From: Breviolum minutum Mf 1.05b.01
Lineage: Eukaryota > Sar > Dinophyceae > Suessiales > Symbiodiniaceae
Assembly (NCBI GenBank): GCA_000507305.1
Contig: DF239095.1
Coordinates: forward strand, 1 to 64,000
Length of the DNA: 64,000 nt
Reading direction: 5' to 3'
Numbering within the stretch: the stretch's first letter is position 1; every line of letters starts with the position of its first letter. Under the pieces are notes generated by a model. That model was given only the letters and a program-made list of their open reading frames with translations. It was not told the DNA's origin and searched no databases. Below, piece by piece: positions 45,582 to 55,631 of the stretch. The position numbers were made by a program, and so were the translations under genes.

Positions 45582-46128
45582 GAGTGGCATTTGGCACAAA
45601 AAAAAACGACGCCAGTTCTGCACGTGTCAAAACAACCACGGTCCAGCAGCCAGGACTCGACCCACCTCAGGCTCTGCACATAAACTTCAGTAGCCTCGGT
45701 CACATCCTGGGTATCGGCGGTATCGGTCACTCAGCTGGTCAACATGGGGAAGCCTTGGCCGCGCTAGGGATTCCCCTTAAGAGTATTGTACAATGGTCAC
45801 TGGAAGCCGGAAAGCCTTTTTTGAAGAATCAAGCTGGTACCGTAGGAAGTATTTTTGATATACCAAAAACTCAAAAAACCACAACAAGGAGAAAATGACA
45901 GAATTGATTCATCGAAGATAACCCTGCACCAGTTGAGATTAGTTGAAAAAATTGTTTAAACAGTTCTCTAACTAATGGGTATATCAGCCGATATCAGCTG
46001 CGGAACCGCCGTTCTCTCGGTTCACCATCCACCGTTTTCGTGCCGAGATGAAACACCGCACCCTGGCCGCCGCCTTGACATCCAAGTCTTTGGCGCAAGA
46101 CCTCTGGCCGGTCCGAAACACCAGATAA
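45582..46128 (+). CDS. Two-exon gene 3' end, unknown protein
   Basis: Exon 45582-45841 (family A end GGATCCTAG|GA ... GGTACC|GTAGGA) carries 86 codons, including PGLDPPQALHINFSSLGHIL, GIGGIGHSAGQHGEALAALG and SIVQWSLEAGKPF. Exon 45988-46128 (GGGTATATCAG| to TAA) reads PISAAEPPFSRFTIHRFRAE, then MKHRTLAAALTSKSLAQDLW. Phases agree. The Gly/Ala-rich first exon might be membrane-associated. Both exons are GC-rich. Not recognised. Confidence 0.65.
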
Positions 46129-46144
46129 GTCGAGAAAAAAACAT

Positions 46145-46293
46145 ACAAGGTGGGCCCCGAGCCTAGTTATGTAACTGGAGTTATACCCCTATAAATGGCC
46201 GAAAAATGCCGAAAATACATGTGTAACAGGCAGGGGAAAAGAAACCCATACTTATCGGGCCCACTTATCACTGGTGACGGGGCCCACCTTGTA
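46145..46293. repeat. Family H element
   Basis: ACAAGGTGGGCCCCGAGCC and GACGGGGCCCACCTTGTA are inverted ends; interior ATACCCCTATAAATGGCCG. Confidence 0.85.
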
Positions 46294-46696
46294 CCCCTGA
46301 AGGTGAATTTTGTTATTCCTTGGTCAAGAAAAATGGCGAGTTAGCAACGTTTCAGGTGATACCAAAAAACAACCCTCAAACCAACAGCAACTTTGCCCCC
46401 TGAAAATAGACAAGCCCCAACCCAAAAAGGGAAAAACAATCATCTCCCTTTCCCCACTATTAATTGCTTGTTTTAGGGGCCGAGATTCGTTGGGTTTTTG
46501 CCGTGAGGTGAGATGTTATTTTTGGTCCAAGATGCTCCACGGCGGGAATCTGGCTCTGAAGAAAGGTATCGAACCTGCCAGTCATATGGGAACGGGGACC
46601 TACCGTTGATGGTTCAGAAATCCCCTTCCCAACCACCTGGGATGGTGTTAAAATATCGTGAATAATGGAATAAACTACCAACCTCAACTGGTGCAG

Positions 46697-46760
46697 GATG
46701 TCTTCCATGAACAGTATGAATCAAAGAAAATTCCAAAAGGACCCCTAGAACAGACCTCAG
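46697..46760 (+). CDS. Internal exon, unknown protein
   Basis: Acceptor CTCAACTGGTGCAG|G and donor ACCTCAG|GTACCC, 64 nt: DVFHEQYESKKIPKGPLEQT. Charged, clearly coding. Confidence 0.6.
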
Positions 46761-47035
46761 GTACCCCAAAATTCAAACTTATGAAAGGATTTTGTTCACA
46801 AACACGCGCTGAAAAGTGTCCGGGGTATGGTCTGGGGATATGTTGGATGTCTCTTAGAACGAAGTGTAAAAAAAAAACGGGGATGAAGAGTGCGTGTGAA
46901 GATATAGATAAAGGGAAAGAAAAATGATAACACTTCAAGTACAGGATTGAAAAAAGCAACCATGTCAGCCATGTCACATTCACATTAGAGAAAACTTTTG
47001 AGAAACTACTCTCCAAAACCACATGGACATATAAT

Positions 47036-47116
47036 ACGTATATATATATGTGATATATATAATATTTATATATATAACATTTATATATATGATATCTATA
47101 TATCTATATACATACA
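47036..47116. repeat. (TA)n-rich tract
   Basis: TA-rich, with ATAACATTTATATATATGATATC motifs. Confidence 0.9.
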
Positions 47117-47316
47117 TATGTTTATGTTTACTCCTTCCATCTATCCTTGGACTCAGATTTGTCTAGTTTCAAGCTAGGGTATTGAAATCAAAGTCCATCA
47201 TCCTTGAAAGATCCAGCATAAAAAACAAAACAGTCAAACGTTCAACTTATAACCGATAATGCCCCACCTAAAACCCAAGGAAATAAGGCCTTATAAAGGT
47301 GTTATGAAGCCCATCA

Positions 47317-47384
47317 TTATCCAAACCAACTGGGCTTTCCAAACGCCAAGGCGATGGCTGGCGCATCTTCTCCGGGGCTCTCAC
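47317..47384 (-). CDS. Putative terminal exon
   Basis: Acceptor TTCGTCACAGCAG|GT, 21 codons (ESPGEDAPAIALAFGKPSWF...) and TAA. An overlapping frame (APEKMRQPSPWRLESP) also looks coding. Confidence 0.4.
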
Positions 47385-47430
47385 CTGCTGTGACGAATTT
47401 ATTAACGTACCAATATGAGAAGTCCCTATA

Positions 47431-47535
47431 TGGGTGTTTTCAAAAAATAGGGGTACCCCAAAATGGATGGTTTATAATGGAAAACCCCATTAAAATGGGA
47501 TGATTTGGGGGTACCACTATTTTCGGAAACATCCA
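47431..47535. repeat. Family B element
   Basis: TATATGGGTGTTTTCAAAAAATAGG and ACTATTTTCGGAAACATCCATATA around GGTTTATAATGGAAAACCCC; TATA-like flanks. Confidence 0.9.
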
Positions 47536-47539
47536 TATA

Positions 47540-49167
47540 AGCCCTATATAGTGGGTATACTGTATGGGTTATAATCCCCAAGAATCCCTTAGAGAACACA
47601 ATAAATACCATGGGTACATGGCTAGGGGTGCACCCGTCCTTGTCTCTTGAACAAGAAGTGATTACAGGAAGTACAAAAAACGACGGATCCATGGAACAAA
47701 TACGTATATTTACCTGACATTTTTGACCCGTAAAAATCAACCATCCATCGCTAAATTTACCAACCAGTCCCATGGTGTCAGATCTGGGATTCCAATTCAG
47801 CAATGAAACAACCTTGGTTTGTTTAGGGTATATATCGGGGATGAAATCCTACCCAGTCTTGTGGGGATTATAATAAACCATTATAAGTTGAAGTTTATAA
47901 GGATGATCTTTATTCGACAAACCAGTTTTTAAGTGGAAACTAGGAAGTATTTTTGGTTTTCGTGGCTCCATTCATGAAAAATAAGATCTCTCCCAGCTTC
48001 TTCAAAGTGACCTTTTGATTCCCCAAATGGAGATCACTTAAGCCCTGAAAAGGTATGGGTCCAAACGAGGTCGCTTTGAAGACCTCCGAAAACCGAGCTT
48101 GGGGACCCTTTTTGACCCAAGAAGCACATCCTGACTCAACAGTGTGTGAAATTCGAAACTTTACCAGGTGTCCAATGCGTTTCAGGTGAAGTAGGAATTC
48201 CCCGCATTTCTGGATTTTCTATTCAGGTCTTGATATCTTTCGAAGCTCATGTTGGGTATAACATTTCATCACTGGTCCAGACATGATGCATCCAAAAAAT
48301 TTCCCGAATGCAACGTGTAAACGCCACCAGAAACAGCCTCGGTGTTTCAACTGAAAAAGGGTGGCTGGAAAACCTATCAACTCACCACCACCAAACCGCG
48401 TTCCAACTCCCCACACCTGAGGGAGATCCGGAAGCGGCTGCAGTGCCCTTGGTTGCAAATTGCAAGCTGCTGTTGCATGGTCAGTTTGTCCTTTAGGTGG
48501 CGGTTTCAAACCTGAAAGAATAGGTGTCAAATTTGGATTTTTCTCCCGAAGTATGGATAAAAGTTAAGAATCTTTGAAACCACCGCGTAGTCTTTCTATG
48601 AAAACATGGTCATCGTTTTCATCGTTTTGCTAGTATAGACGATAGCACAGGAGATTTCAAAACATGACATGACTTTAGTTTAGTTGCTAAGATATAGTTG
48701 ATGAACCAGATCCTTCACTACTTGAAATGGTAAATATCCCCAATGGATTAATACGAGCGCGAACCATGTGAACTCGTTTGTCGGATGAAGGGTCCATCAA
48801 TCAACACTTTCTTGGGAATTTCTAGGCAATTTTAAAGTTTTGTTCCCGTTCGTCTATTCTAGTTGGTGGCTTCAAACAAGCTGAAAAAATATGTTCGTCA
48901 AATTGGATCATCTCCCCAAATAAGGGTGATAGTAATATTTGTTTTTCTAACCACCTAGTACTTGACCGTTTGTAGGACTGGTATTCACAGTTTTCTGGGA
49001 CCTCACCAACCTCAATTGTGGTACGTACTATTGAAACTGGACTATTGACCTACATTTACCATAAATTTACGCCAAAAAAGGCGTAGGTTTACCTAGGATC
49101 CAAGGGCAATTTCATGCATTCAACATTGACATTTTTTTTCACAACAATGATTTCCAATGATTTCCAG
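47540..49167. other. Repeats and one ambiguous GC-rich island
   Basis: Family A (47680-47772), a family E relative (47805-47890) and family D (48859-48958). A GC-rich patch at 48330-48490 is open on both strands (minus acceptor CGGATCTCCCTCAG|GTGTGG) and is probably an exon of undetermined strand. Confidence 0.4.
48859..48958. repeat. Family D element
   Basis: CTAGTTGGTGGCTTCAAACAAGC to TTTTTCTAACCACCTAG. CTAG at both ends. Confidence 0.85.
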
Positions 49168-49281
49168 ATATTCCATGATATTCCCATGAAGGAAATCCTG
49201 GAAACTTGCTCCGGATCCGCCCGGTTTGCTGGTGGTGCAGAATTGGCCATTGTCGGTTGCATCCCACCGAATCCACCCTAG
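49168..49281 (+). CDS. Terminal exon, unknown protein
   Basis: Acceptor CCAATGATTTCCAG|, 37 codons and TAG, phase 0: IFHDIPMKEILETCSGSARF, then AGGAELAIVGCIPPNPP. GC-rich. Not recognised. Confidence 0.6.
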   Translation: MFHDIPMKEILETCSGSARFAGGAELAIVGCIPPNPP

Positions 49282-49333
49282 AAATAGATCTACAAATCGT
49301 TGCATGCTTTACTCACCTTATCTTTGTAAACAA

Positions 49334-49432
49334 CATACCCTATACCATCCATGGTATATTTACCTACATCATTTGGTTTATTTTTATCGAAAATCTAGGT
49401 AAATATATTAGACATAGATCCGTCATGGGTAC
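49334..49432. repeat. Family A element
   Basis: CCTATACCATCCATGGTATATTTACC with the inverted GGTAAATATATTAGACATAGATCC. Confidence 0.85.
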
Positions 49433-49622
49433 TAATTCAACAACTTCAAGCTTCAGTCGGGTAATTTTGGAGTCGGTTTACCAACCACCAAAGCACCAGA
49501 TTTTGGTCTTGACCAAAACTGGCGGCTTTGGATGTTGAATAATTTGCCCGATATTATGATGGAATCTATATAAAATGGTAGAACTTAAATGATGGTTTCT
49601 AAGGATGGAACCTGAATGATAA

Positions 49623-49732
49623 CCTCCCCAAGTTTAAGATGGTTCACCTAAAATTGATGGTTTCTTAAGTTCGGAATCTCCTATTCCTTTTGGTGCCATT
49701 TTCAGGTGAACCATTTTAAACTTTGGGGAGGT
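49623..49732. repeat. Family C-like long inverted repeat
   Basis: CCTCCCCAAGTTTAAGATGG and its inverse AACCATTTTAAACTTTGGGGAGG, arms of about 30 bp with a few differences. Confidence 0.85.
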
Positions 49733-49886
49733 AAGTCACCATCCATTGCCTTCCGCCTTCGACTTTTTTTTTGTTGGCTAAAAATCAAATTTTCTGTTCC
49801 ACTCCCGAAACATAGTCCCTTGGAAGACGGGATCCTTTCCTTTTGGGGGCCGGAAGGTAACTTTTCAGGGGCGAACTGTGGGTAAC

Positions 49887-50167
49887 TTCAGGTGGTAGTA
49901 ACTCCTCCCCCCAACTGTGGGTGGACGCCTTCTCCAAACGTGCTGCCACACTTTCAAGCCTGGCGGTTTCCACATGGGGGTTTCCTAAAATGGTGGTACC
50001 CCCAAATCATCCATTTTATAGGATGTTCCATTATAACCATCCATTTTGGGGTACCACTATTTTTGGAAACACCCACATGGAGCTGTTTCTCTAACTCGTG
50101 TGATTTTTTGTTCCACAGTGATGGGGTCCTTTCTTTCACTCCTGAAGACATGGTTGGTTTGTGGAAG
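49887..50167 (-). CDS. Coiled-coil gene segment interrupted by a family B intron
   Basis: Exon 50167-50073 reads FHKPTMSSGVKERTPSLWNK, then KSHELEKQLHV. Exon 49984-49887 reads NPHVETARLESVAARLEKAS and THSWGEELLPPE, ending at CTGAA|GTTACC. Splicing GTGG|GTGTTT to TTTTAG|GAAACC keeps the frame; removing the element and one target copy gives an uninterrupted KQLHVETARLESVAARLEKA heptad pattern. RLE-x3-RLE faintly recalls the N-terminus of cyclase-associated protein. The plus strand is open too (SFTPEDMVGLWKLEFATS after a good acceptor at 50117), so strand is likely but not certain. Confidence 0.5.
49985..50072 (-). mobile_element. Family B element as an 88-nt intron, with target duplication
   Basis: On plus, CACATGG lies on both sides of GGGGTTTCC...GGAAACACC. 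The interior has the family hallmark CCATTTTATAGGATGTTCCATTATAACC. The element ends coincide with the predicted splice sites of the surrounding minus-strand gene. Confidence 0.8.
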
Positions 50168-50295
50168 CTGGAATTTGCCACTTCCTGAGGGGAGCATCAT
50201 GTTTTTTTTCCAATATCTACACTGTTTTTGTTGACTTCAATTCGTTCTGTAAGAAACATTTGCAATGCAAATCCCAAAGATTTTGGCTTTGCAAC

Positions 50296-50319
50296 AACAA
50301 CAACAACAACAACAACAAA
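50296..50319. repeat. (CAA)8 microsatellite
   Basis: Short CAA trinucleotide run. Confidence 0.97.
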
Positions 50320-50405
50320 AAGAAAGAGATGATAAGATTTGCATATCAGGTGGACAGGTCTTAGAGTCTTAGAGTCGCCTTGTAGCAGGGTGGTTGTAAT
50401 TTCTA

Positions 50406-50650
50406 TCAAACATCTGCCACTTTGGAGGGTGTGAAAAAGGCCTGAAAAAAAAACAGGAAAGTTGTACAAGTTGCAGGTATGTTTTTCTTTGAAGATCCCC
50501 ATGACTCAACTTGGCGATTTTATCTCTGTCAGTGGAATACAAACCTGTACTTCCTACCTGTTGCAAGGGCGTTTGCACTGGTACAAAATTGAGTTCCATC
50601 TTGGAAAAGATTAGGGTACGGGGACCGCCATATTGCTCTGGTTCGAGCAT
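50406..50650 (-). CDS. Two-exon 3' end, unknown protein
   Basis: Exon 50650-50558 begins after GAACGGGAG| and reads MLEPEQYGGPRTLIFSKMEL, then NFVPVQTPLQQ, ending at a consensus donor CAACAG|GTAGGAAG. Exon 50441-50406 starts at a very strong acceptor (CCTGTTTTTTTTCAG|) and gives AFFTPSKVADV plus TGA. Phase 0 throughout. Confidence 0.6.
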
Positions 50651-50734
50651 CTCCCGTTCCCAAATGGCAATTGTAAATCAATCGGATGAAACCATATCCT
50701 AAACCACCGGCCCTCCAGCACATGATTTTTGGAA

Positions 50735-50990
50735 TCAAAAATTGGTTCGTATATACTGTGGCGTTTTTTCGCCCTTCCATCGGCCCGTAATTATTGGAAG
50801 TTGATGTAAAGAAGGCGGTGGATCATGAACACCACCGTTGGCTACACTCCCCAAAACTAACAGCTCGCCCCTGAAAATATGCCATCCCAAAAGGAAACGA
50901 ATGTTCCAACCATCCATTTTCAGATGGGAGCTGCTAGTTTCAGGCAGGAGAAGCAACCCTTTGATACACCCTGGAAATTTTACGAGTGCC
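50735..50990 (-). CDS. Exons flanking a family C intron, unknown protein
   Basis: The upstream piece (to 50958) reads MALVKFPGCIK and ends AAAGG|GTTGCT. The downstream piece from 50846 (GGGGAG|T) reads VANGGVHDPPPSLHQLPIIT and continues to a stop at 50735. Two carry-over bases plus T restore a Gly codon. The upstream boundary is unclear because another family C-like element abuts it. Confidence 0.4.
50847..50957 (-). mobile_element. Family C element coinciding with a predicted intron
   Basis: Plus-strand ends ACTCCCCAAAACTAACAGCTCG and AGCTGCTAGTTTCAGGCAGGAG are inverted. The intron boundaries fall at or a few bases outside the arms. Confidence 0.6.
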
Positions 50991-51128
50991 ATGGAATCCA
51001 AACATGGAGTTTTTTCAAAATGATTTTCCTTGTCATTTGGGTGATTTCCAAGTTCCAGCCGTTAATTTTTCAGGGGAAAATCACGCTTCCAGCAGCTGGA
51101 ACCCCAGCCGATTTTTTAAGGGGCGCAC

Positions 51129-51187
51129 CTCGCCAAGACGGACTCGAACTGTGCCATATTCACCGCCATTGCCTTTCTTCCCAGGCA
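51129..51187 (-). CDS. Internal exon, unknown protein
   Basis: CCACCTAAG|TGCC to TTGGCGAG|GTGCGC: CLGRKAMAVNMAQFESVLA. The plus strand is open as well. Confidence 0.5.
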
Positions 51188-51267
51188 CTTAGGTGGCACA
51201 GCATGTAAGTATCCAAGGAATCCAAACATTTGGGGTGGTGAATGACTATACCCAGCCCAGAGGGTCC

Positions 51268-51345
51268 ATGAGATATCCATGTCGTATACCTACATTTGGT
51301 TGATTTTTATGGTAAATGTATATAGGTTAGATATTCCATACTCGG
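51268..51345. repeat. Family A element
   Basis: TCCATGAGATATCCATGTCG and ATATTCCATACTCGGAGCATG arms with ACCTACATTTGG between. Confidence 0.7.
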
Positions 51346-51382
51346 AGCATGTGGAAAAGAGTTTTTTTCCTCCCCAATGCAG

Positions 51383-51419
51383 CGTCGCTTGCAAGAAATT
51401 GATGGCCTGATAAAAACCT
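51383..51419 (+). CDS. Short internal exon
   Basis: Pyrimidine-rich acceptor (TTTTTTTCCTCCCCAATGCAG|) and donor AAACCT|GTGGGG: RRLQEIDGLIKT. A second open frame just downstream (51431-51500, HCLTKLVENMQKIIPIKL) may be exonic. Confidence 0.45.
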
Positions 51420-51551
51420 GTGGGGTTTGGCAGTGGAGGTACCCTTAGACTCCCATTGTCTCACCAAATTGGTTGAGAATATGCAAAAGATCATTCCTAT
51501 AAAACTGGATAATACAACACCTACCTATACAAAACCTTACAAAACCAAGAG

Positions 51552-51626
51552 TTTCAAGTTTCTGATTTTGCTGGAGCGATCAAAGAAGAAATTCGAAAAC
51601 CAGTCAATCAGATCTATAAGCAGATG
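51552..51626 (+). CDS. Internal exon, unknown protein
   Basis: AACCAAGAG| to CAGATG|GTATGA, 25 codons, phase 0: FQVSDFAGAIKEEIRKPVNQ then IYKQM. Clear amphipathic coding character. Not recognised. Confidence 0.55.
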
Positions 51627-51869
51627 GTATGATACAACATTGATACGTGAAGGTCACTCCGCATGGTGTGAACCCCAGGCCCCTAATTTTTTTTTGGTTG
51701 CTAGTAAGAAATCGATACTCAGACTCGCAGAGTAAATTTAAGTAGATAATAGATTTGATGTTTGCCAAATTGATGATAGATGTCGTATAGTAGGTACATG
51801 TATAGGAACATGTAGGTATAAGTATATCAATCTCAACCACCACGACATGTAAAATACGTTCTTTTGCTT

Positions 51870-52274
51870 TTAATGACCACTTTTTCCCAACTGACTCAAT
51901 CCACCCGTCACACGGTGTGGGACCTCACCGAATAGGATGCGGATGGGATTCGTTTGTTGTTTCCAAAGGATGTCGTCTTTTTCACAACTAAGACGAGATG
52001 TGGCTCTGCAAATAATGCGGATTTGTTTTTTGTTGGGGTTACAATTTTCCAGAATGTGGACTGAATTCAGGATGAGTTGCGGAACAATGAGGATGCCTTT
52101 GTTTAGCTCTTCTGCGAAGAACATATTGATATCAAAATTCTTTAAAACTCTAGATTTGGGAATGAAAATCACTTCCAAGGATGATTTTTTACATCCTGCA
52201 CTGAAGATGTCGTCAGTGGTGTTGCTGCAAACTGTCGTACCAGTACTTCTGAAACTTGCGTCCTCTGGAATTGA
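51870..52274 (-). CDS. Longest non-transposon exon, unknown protein
   Basis: Acceptor GAGCCAAGTTTCAG| opens 134 codons to a stop at 51870, phase 0. It includes SIPEDASFRSTGTTVCSNTT, VIFIPKSRVLKNFDINMFFA and ICRATSRLSCEKDDILWKQQ. It may end earlier at CACACC|GTGTGA. The plus strand is open over much of the same interval with a Met-rich, less natural frame. The mixed alpha/beta, basic composition gives no family. Confidence 0.6.
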   Translation of the reverse strand, partial: SIPEDASFRSTGTTVCSNTTDDIFSAGCKKSSLEVIFIPKSRVLKNFDINMFFAEELNKGILIVPQLILNSVHILENCNPNKKQIRIICRATSRLSCEKDDILWKQQTNPIRILFGEVPHRVTGGLSQLGKSGH

Positions 52275-52477
52275 CTGAAACTTGGCTCAGCAAACACATG
52301 ACCAAATTGTTCTGACAAGCACCACACCCAAATGCTCCCAAGAAACATGTTTTTTTAGATAGACCTTCACCCCAAAAAACTGCCAGAAAACTTCTAGGTT
52401 TTGACGCTTCGGTGTCATCATGAGACGTTTTTGAGGTATGTTGGACTTTGTCTACTCCCTTTCAAATTTAACATCCT

Positions 52478-52562
52478 GGAAAACAAGTTGCTGTTAATTT
52501 CCATCAACTCTACCCCCAAAGACAGCCACAATTGCCCCAAAAATGGTGCACTATGTTTTCCA
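52478..52562. repeat. Family N element
   Basis: CTGGAAAACAAGTTGCTGTTAA to CACTATGTTTTCCAGG, inverted ends CTGGAAAACA / TGTTTTCCAG. The same element occurs at 61920-62013. Confidence 0.85.
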
Positions 52563-52646
52563 GGATAGAACCTGAAAATGGTGATTTCCATTAGGAATCT
52601 CCTTTGAATTTATCAGATTCCAGCCGTTAGTGTTCGGGGGTGTAGA
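52560..52646. repeat. Family C element
   Basis: ATAGAACCTGAAAATGGTGA to CCGTTAGTGTTCGGGGGTGT. Confidence 0.7.
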
Positions 52647-52700
52647 TTGTCTTATCCCTTGACTTCGACCATTAGGGACCGTGATCAATCCTCGACTTAC

Positions 52701-52746
52701 CTTTTCGGTTCCAAAATATGGCCTGGGAATCATATGAGCATCACAT
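52701..52746 (-). CDS. Internal exon, unknown protein
   Basis: Consensus donor GAAAAG|GTAAGT and acceptor CATGAGAG|A: CDAHMIPRPYFGTEK. Short, but the donor is excellent. Confidence 0.5.
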
Positions 52747-52927
52747 CTCTCATGTATATATCATATATCATCATGGCATCATGGTATAAAGACATGATTA
52801 GTTCATCATATATCATTGCATCACCCATCCTCGGAACTGTGAATTACCGTTTCAACCAACCCCCATGGCCCAATCCATTCCCCACCACCAGTCATAAACC
52901 GGTCATTTTCCAACCGCATTCTCTTAG

Positions 52928-53024
52928 AATCCTCTGCGAATCTCAACACCTGAATCGACTCAAATTATTTGTTTACCACTCGCAAGCCGAAACCACTGGA
53001 TGGGCCGCCGCCGGCGAGATTCAA
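52928..53024 (+). CDS. Internal exon, unknown protein
   Basis: Acceptor CAACCGCATTCTCTTAG|A and donor ATTCAA|GTGTGT, 32 codons: ILCESQHLNRLKLFVYHSQA, then ETTGWAAAGEIQ. GC-rich. Not recognised. Confidence 0.6.
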
Positions 53025-53512
53025 GTGTGTCTTTCCGTCTTCATCATGACATGGTGTTTTAGCGGAGAAAAAATGAAAGAAAGCCATGTGGATCTCTCTT
53101 GATATGGACATTGCGAGAGCAACGCACAAAGAAAACTGATTTCTCATGAAACAAATGCATGATTTCAAAAAAAAAATCGGTTGAAATGGATTGAAATGAG
53201 AGATTCCTTCAAAAACAAAATATAAAATGTGCATGCACATATGTAGCAGCCTTGGAGCGGCTATTGTCATCCACTTTTTCATATGTTTGTTCAATTCTAT
53301 ATCGAGTAGACAAACCATGACAAAGTGACTTCGCAATACCATTCTGGAGGAAAGTGTCTATACTTACGATTCTATAAGACATTCAATTAGCGAATCATAA
53401 AAACCAAACTGCTGCGGCCCACCTCTCCAAACAACGTGGCTTTTTTGGAATTTGTCGAACAGATGCGTTTTTGATCGAATCAAATCATATCTTCCCCATA
53501 ACAGCAAGCAAC

Positions 53513-53573
53513 TCAGAAACGATACTTCGCATCCAATGGTTGGAATGGCATCCGAGTGGCCACCGGGTCGTAC
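53513..53573 (-). CDS. Putative terminal exon
   Basis: GGTTGCCGCAG|G to TGA: YDPVATRMPFQPLDAKYRF. Another minus frame is open across it. Confidence 0.45.
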
Positions 53574-53842
53574 CTGCGGCAACCCAAAGATATACATGAT
53601 GATACATCCATGGTTGTGTACAGACTCTATATTAATTCCAAAGAGTTGTTTGATGTGTATGTAAATATATCAATATGTTTTGTTTACGATATGAATATGG
53701 ACATGAACGATACATTCATATCATGTGCACAGCCATGCATGAGACCTATATATGCATACACGACATAAATACATCATAGAATATATGGCCATGCTTCTGC
53801 ATGTATATTCTTCACACACAACTGGTGGCTGAATTCCATCAC

Positions 53843-53929
53843 CTAAGGTTGACACTCGGCCGACAAGGACGCCAAGTAGTGAGCGCTGTTGGTCTCTTCT
53901 TGCTCTCGAAAGAAGAGGAGCTGCTTTTC
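53843..53929 (-). CDS. Terminal exon, unknown protein
   Basis: CTAAAAAAAACAG|G, 28 codons and TAG, phase 0: EKQLLFFREQEETNSAHYLA then SLSAECQP. Charged helix. Not recognised. Confidence 0.6.
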   Translation of the reverse strand, partial: EKQLLFFREQEETNSAHYLASLSAECQP

Positions 53930-54199
53930 CTGTTTTTTTTAGAGATTATATAAGTGTATTAAGATTTATCCAATATCTGGGCAAATTGGGATTGCCATAG
54001 GTAGGTGTAGGTGTGTGAGTGTTTGCAAGAGTACGGTGCTGTAACTTTCTTACTGTTTTGAATATCACACCGAATGGCCCAACAGTATCACCACAAGAAT
54101 TACAAAAACCCATCCCTGAAAACACCCAAAATCTCTGTTTTTTCTTGTACATTTGGTACCCTTTACGGAACAAAGACATGTTTTAGTACATGGTCTATT

Positions 54200-54493
54200 T
54201 GAAAGGATAAAATGGACTACCGACCGAAACTGTACTGGAGCTATGTCTCCGCTTCCAAGGTAGATACATCAGAAATGGAGCCAGCCATCTTTGAAGCTGG
54301 TTTCATATCTTTTCTAATGAGTAGATCTTTCCAGTATGTCATAGTTCATGACGCTTTGTTTCTGAGTAACACTTGCTCCAATACACCATACACAACTCTA
54401 CAACATATCATCCAAGCAGAACACCAAATCTCTTCGCCGCATTCCCCTCCCGTTTTTATTTGCCTACATTCAGAGTGGTCATCTTTTTTTTAA
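54200..54493 (+). CDS. Long open frame, probable exon(s)
   Basis: About 98 codons open on plus without stops while the antisense is broken: KLYWSYVSASKVDTSEMEPA, FEAGFISFLMSRSFQYVIVH and LFLSNTCSNTPYTTLQHIIQ. Splice limits are unclear. Downstream, 54530-54610 (minus) has a competing frame LEALTAQRRYYKIQSRKRYY. Confidence 0.45.
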
Positions 54494-54709
54494 TCGACAC
54501 TCTACCGCCCAAAAAAAATCTCCGGGCTTCCCTGCATAGTATCGCTTACGACTTTGAATCTTGTAATACCTGCGCTGAGCTGTCAACGCTTCCAAGCTGC
54601 GCCATGCGGGGGAAAAAAGATGTGCCAGGAAACTGGGAGAAACCTTGGATGAGAATGGGAAGATCTCCCTGAAGCGTCCCTTTTTCAAAAAAGAAAAAAA
54701 TGACGCGAA

Positions 54710-55303
54710 CAACTTCGAATTTCAAATTTCTAAGTGCCATGAGGCAAACAACTTCGTACAACAGTTTTTGAGCAACAGGATAGCTGGTTGCGGGTTGTTG
54801 TTGATATGAATCAACATTGTTGATGCTTCAGAAATCCGGCGAGAAAACCAGTTGAGGGACGGGTAGTAGTTTATCCCAGTATTTACCACCGGGTTTTTGA
54901 CATCCCAGATCCGGTGGTCTGAAGCATCACTAGTACCACCTGGGGAAACCCTCCAGGTCTGACGCCATGGGGTCCCCACTCATGGTCAAAGCACATGAGA
55001 TAGGCACTTCGACCAGCCTCAGGATAGGCTGCCGTTTGTGGGTTGGAGAGCCATGAGAGGCCGGCCCTCCTAAACAACACCCCCCTATCAAAACTACCCC
55101 CATCAGAAATAGCCGGCCTTAACTTTCTAAGGGGTTTTTAGCCACCGGCTTGTTGTCCCTTCCAAAGGCCGGCTGTAAAATCTCCTGTTTCTGGGGGTAG
55201 TTTTGATTGGGGGTTTACTTGGGAAGCGATGACTCCAATGAGGGTCAAAGTACATTGGTGCCGATATCAATCCTGAAGGGCCCTCGGGACTTTCAGAGCT
55301 TAT
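54710..55303 (-). CDS. Three exons split by two inverted-repeat introns
   Basis: Exon 55303-55219 (CTGATTGAAG| ... CCCAA|GTAAAC): ISSESPEGPSGLISAPMYFD. Exon 55069-54940 (GTGTTTAG|GA ... CCCCAG|GTGGTA): in the phase that fits, THKRQPILRLVEVPISCALT and SGDPMASDLEGFP; a second frame in this exon (LSWLSNPQTAAYPEAGRSAY) also looks coding. Exon 54825 down to about 54710 (TTTCTGAAG|C): INNVDSYQQQPATSYPVAQK, LLYEVVCLMALRNLKFE. The only phase open in exon 1 propagates through all three. Both introns are single inverted-repeat elements. Confidence 0.6.
54821..54929. mobile_element. Inverted-repeat element as intron 2
   Basis: TGATGCTTCAGAAATCCGGCG and GATCCGGTGGTCTGAAGCATCA are inverted arms. The predicted intron is 54826-54939. 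Confidence 0.75.
55078..55216. mobile_element. Family M element as intron 1
   Basis: CACCCCCCTATCAAAACTACCCCC and GGGGGTAGTTTTGATTGGGGG outer arms, GCCGGCC/GGCCGGC inner arms. The predicted intron is 55070-55218, so the element is essentially the whole intron. Confidence 0.85.
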
Positions 55304-55631
55304 CTTCAATCAGGGACCAATGAACATTGACTATTTGCCACATTTCGATGTAGGGTTGACCACTCTCCTGCCACCAAACAAAACACATATCTGGTTTGAA
55401 ACTGTGCCATCCGGTTCAAAATCTATCCTTTTCAAGCCTGGACTTTTACAGACAAACTGGCATCATCCTTTCCTGCCTATCATAGTATCCATTTCCAACA
55501 TCATTCTCCACCAAAATACTGTTTCACGTCAGTCACGTTCGAAACAAAACACCCGTTTTTATCTTTTGATCTGTCTCAAAAAGATGGGAATAGCTGGACA
55601 CAACGCAGGCCAAACCGAAAGCCAATGGGTG

